Below are positions 62,266 through 64,000 of a stretch of DNA of 64,000 nt, piece after piece. The notes under the pieces are model-generated. The model searched no databases, was not told the DNA's origin, and saw only the letters and a list, made by a program, of their open reading frames with translations. The stretch covers positions 62,001-126,000 of the forward strand of contig NZ_CANMDU010000011.1 of NCBI RefSeq assembly GCF_947496775.1, written 5' to 3'. Source of the DNA: an uncultured Maribacter sp. Its GTDB lineage: Bacteria; Bacteroidota; Bacteroidia; Flavobacteriales; Flavobacteriaceae. The position numbers and the translations under genes are program-made. The first letter of the stretch is position 1; each line of letters starts with the position of its first letter.

Positions 62266-62628
62266 ATGAATACTCAAGAAATTGCAAATAAATGGCGTGC
62301 AATGTGTTTAGAAGGTAAAAATCTTGATTGCATTACGGAACTGTATGCGGAAGATATTACAAGTAAAGAAATGCCGGGTATGCCAGGTGAGTTAATATCT
62401 GGTAAGCAGAATGTGTGGAACAAAAGTAAAGAATGGTTAGAAAGTGTAGAAGATTTTCATGCTAGTGAAATTTCAGAACCTGTAGTAGCTGGAAACTTTT
62501 TTACTGCCAAAATGAGTTTTGATTGCACTTTTAAAGACAGAGGAAGACAACAAATGGAAGAGATTTGTGTATACGAAGTTGAAAACGGAAAAATTAAAAG
62601 TGAGCAGTATTTGTATACTATGGGTTAA
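62266..62628 (+). CDS. NTF2/SnoaL-like small protein
   Basis: 120-residue soluble alpha+beta-barrel protein, recognised by the opening TQEIANKWRAMCLEGKNLD, the LYAEDITSKEMPG segment and the closing ICVYEVENGKIKSEQYLYTM. Such domains bind or convert small molecules; no catalytic residue can be assigned. It starts a run of plus-strand genes (GNAT, VOC, pirin). Confidence 0.82.
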   Translation: MNTQEIANKWRAMCLEGKNLDCITELYAEDITSKEMPGMPGELISGKQNVWNKSKEWLESVEDFHASEISEPVVAGNFFTAKMSFDCTFKDRGRQQMEEICVYEVENGKIKSEQYLYTMG

Positions 62629-62658
62629 TCATGTTTAAGTTAACAAAAACCTTATAAA

Positions 62659-63075
62659 TTGAATGAAAATTTAATAATTAAGCCAATTTCTTATAAACAA
62701 ACATGGCCTATAAGGCATGTTGTAATGTATCCGGATTTTCCTTTAGAGCATGTAATATTAGAAAAAGATTCCAAAGGACAACATTTTGGAGGCTTTATAC
62801 AAGGGGAACTCGTTTGTGTGGTTTCTTTATTTTTGGGTAATAAGGAAGCTCAATTTAGAAAATTAGCCACTAAAGAAAAACATCAAGAAAAAGGGTATGG
62901 TTCCAAAATGATAAAACATCTCATTACTTATTCCAAGGGTCATGGCGCAACAAAATTTTGGTGTAATGCTAGAGAAAACAAAGCCACCTTCTATCATAAA
63001 TTTGGCTTACAAAAGACGAATAAAACCTATATAAAATCCGGAATAAAATTTGTAATAATGGAACTTAACTTTTAA
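62659..63075 (+). CDS. GNAT-family N-acetyltransferase (TTG start)
   Basis: 138-residue acetyltransferase. The acetyl-CoA pyrophosphate loop is HQEKGYGSKMIKHL near residues 75-88 and the fold continues to ATFYHKFGLQKTNK. An in-frame stop at 62641 and the absence of a nearby in-frame ATG leave TTG at 62659 as the start. Acceptor unknown. Confidence 0.85.
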   Translation: MNENLIIKPISYKQTWPIRHVVMYPDFPLEHVILEKDSKGQHFGGFIQGELVCVVSLFLGNKEAQFRKLATKEKHQEKGYGSKMIKHLITYSKGHGATKFWCNARENKATFYHKFGLQKTNKTYIKSGIKFVIMELNF

Positions 63076-63084
63076 AACAAAATA

Positions 63085-63537
63085 ATGAAAAAAACAGTAT
63101 TTCTCTTTTTATTACTTCAGTGCTTTTTTGCCTCTTCTCAAGACTTTAATTTTCAATACGATCACTACTCTGTAATTGTTAAAGATTCTGATAAAAGTGC
63201 TAAATTCTATGGCACTATTTTAAAATTAAAAGAAACGCCGCACCCCACACTAGCTAAAGGTTTCCGATGGTTTATTATAAACGACAACTCTCAAATTCAT
63301 TTAATTCAGAAAGAAAACCCAGAATATAAAAAACATAAATCTGTTCATTTATGTTTAGCTACCCAAAATCTCAAGGCTTTTACAAAACATTTAAAAGAAA
63401 ATAACATTCCTTACTATGATTGGCCTGGAAACGAAAATGAAGTAACGGTAAGAGCTGATGGTGTAAAACAAATATATTTTCAAGACCCAGATGGATATTG
63501 GATAGAAGTAAATGACGCTAAACATTATAAGATATGA
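63085..63537 (+). CDS. Exported VOC (glyoxalase/dioxygenase-fold) protein
   Basis: 150-residue vicinal-oxygen-chelate protein with a clear signal peptide ([15 protein letters not shown]), unusual because most VOC proteins are cytoplasmic. The fold motifs are [19 protein letters not shown] near 24-42, [11 protein letters not shown] near 70 and [14 protein letters not shown] at the end. Potential metal ligands are H26, H70 and the C-terminal E. Its stop overlaps the pirin start codon as ATGA. Confidence 0.86.
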   Translation: MKKTVFLFLLLQCFFASSQDFNFQYDHYSVIVKDSDKSAKFYGTILKLKETPHPTLAKGFRWFIINDNSQIHLIQKENPEYKKHKSVHLCLATQNLKAFTKHLKENNIPYYDWPGNENEVTVRADGVKQIYFQDPDGYWIEVNDAKHYKI

Positions 63538-64000
63538 GTAGTTCTATAAAATCTGTATTTCCTCTCGGCTTTCCTTGGCAAACACAAGACCCTTTTCTTT
63601 TTTGTGCGTACCATTATGATTTATACCCTAAAGGGAATGAAGAAATGGGACCTGCGGAGTCTTTAGAAGGTAGAAATTTAGGCAACGATTTTACTATTAA
63701 AGATGGTTGGCGTATGTATCACGGAAAAACAATCCCAGGGTTTCCGTCTCATCCGCATAGAGGTTTTGAAACCGTTACACTTGCTAACAAAGGCTTTTGT
63801 GATCACTCGGATTCACTTGGCGCAGCCGGTAGGTTTGGAAATGGAGATGTACAATGGATGACTGCCGGTGCTGGAGTTCAACATTCAGAAATGTTTCCTT
63901 TACTTAATGCCGAAAAAGAAAACCCTCTAGAACTTTTCCAAATATGGTTAAATTTAGAAAAAGACAATAAATTTGTACCACCGCATTTTGCTATGCTCTG
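63534..64000 (+). CDS. Pirin-family protein, partial (3' end beyond window)
   Basis: 155 codons of an iron-binding bicupin are visible, starting at the ATG that overlaps the VOC stop. The pirin metal motif is [11 protein letters not shown] near residues 76-86, and [13 protein letters not shown] near 112-124 is equally typical. Some pirins oxidise quercetin; others act in stress responses. It runs off the right edge. Confidence 0.92.
   Translation, partial: MSSSIKSVFPLGFPWQTQDPFLFCAYHYDLYPKGNEEMGPAESLEGRNLGNDFTIKDGWRMYHGKTIPGFPSHPHRGFETVTLANKGFCDHSDSLGAAGRFGNGDVQWMTAGAGVQHSEMFPLLNAEKENPLELFQIWLNLEKDNKFVPPHFAML

Noticed and set aside
1-64000. CRISPR arrays, IS elements, integrases or phage genes
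   Set aside because: No regularly spaced repeats, transposase or integrase motifs, or target-site duplications were seen on reading; gene content is core chromosomal throughout.

Overview
The window is a contiguous piece of a low-GC chromosome from a member of the Bacteroidota, almost certainly a marine-type Flavobacteriaceae. The evidence is: TonB-dependent receptors with N-terminal carboxypeptidase-like domains, an ECF sigma/FecR pair, a protein with a type IX secretion C-terminal signal, BshB1 (bacillithiol pathway), a fused CcsBA cytochrome c assembly protein, and promoter-like TTG-N17-23-TAnnTTTG sequences, the form typical of this phylum. Genus cannot be assigned. No rRNA, IS element, integrase, phage gene or CRISPR array was seen. 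There is one tRNA (His, minus strand).

Layout. 1-3.9 kb (minus): 5'-coding part of parE, a DMT exporter, ychF. 4-11.4 kb (plus): ECF sigma factor, FecR-type anti-sigma, and two tandem paralogous TonB-dependent receptors, only the first of which has the STN signalling domain. 11.5-16 kb: dicluster ferredoxin (minus), divergent from a LuxC-like acyl-CoA reductase, then serC, serA and a DUF937 gene. 16-20.4 kb: two small conserved proteins, then a Cys/His-rich small protein, a third TonB receptor and a lipoprotein that look like a metal-uptake unit. 20.4-23.1 kb (minus): Tat-exported molybdenum sulfite dehydrogenase, its cytochrome c and a sterol-desaturase-like membrane enzyme. 23-27.8 kb: folE, lolD-like ABC ATPase, TIGR02757 protein, four-domain fasciclin lipoprotein. 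28.3-31.6 kb: PhoX-like lipoprotein plus a di-haem peroxidase/MauG homologue, followed by a decayed secreted-protein gene. 32-36.7 kb: membrane protein, SGNH hydrolase, retinol-saturase-like oxidoreductase, M28 peptidase, tRNA-His. 37-41.3 kb: two tandem TPR histidine kinases. 41.3-46.6 kb (minus): bshB1, cystathionine gamma-synthase-like enzyme, ccsBA. 46.8-51.1 kb: DUF2520, KdsC-like phosphatase, Maf pyrophosphatase, beta-barrel protein, lipoprotein, short MscS channel. 51.2-58.6 kb (plus): large PIG-L deacetylase, a 36-codon membrane ORF, a sodium:solute symporter, a Nudix-type regulator, galK and galT. 58.7-64 kb: DUF2911 protein, T9SS cargo, photolyase, and a stress/housekeeping run (NTF2-like, GNAT, secreted VOC protein, pirin cut by the right edge).

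Most of this is ordinary core chromosome. The parts most worth a second look are: the translationally coupled 36-codon membrane ORF between the PIG-L deacetylase and the symporter; the catalytically degenerate Nudix regulator with candidate operators in front of itself and galK; the Cys/His-rich protein + TonB receptor + lipoprotein unit; the PhoX-like/MauG pair; and the coupling of sulfite dehydrogenase with a sterol-desaturase-like enzyme. None can be shown to be a new system from sequence reading alone.
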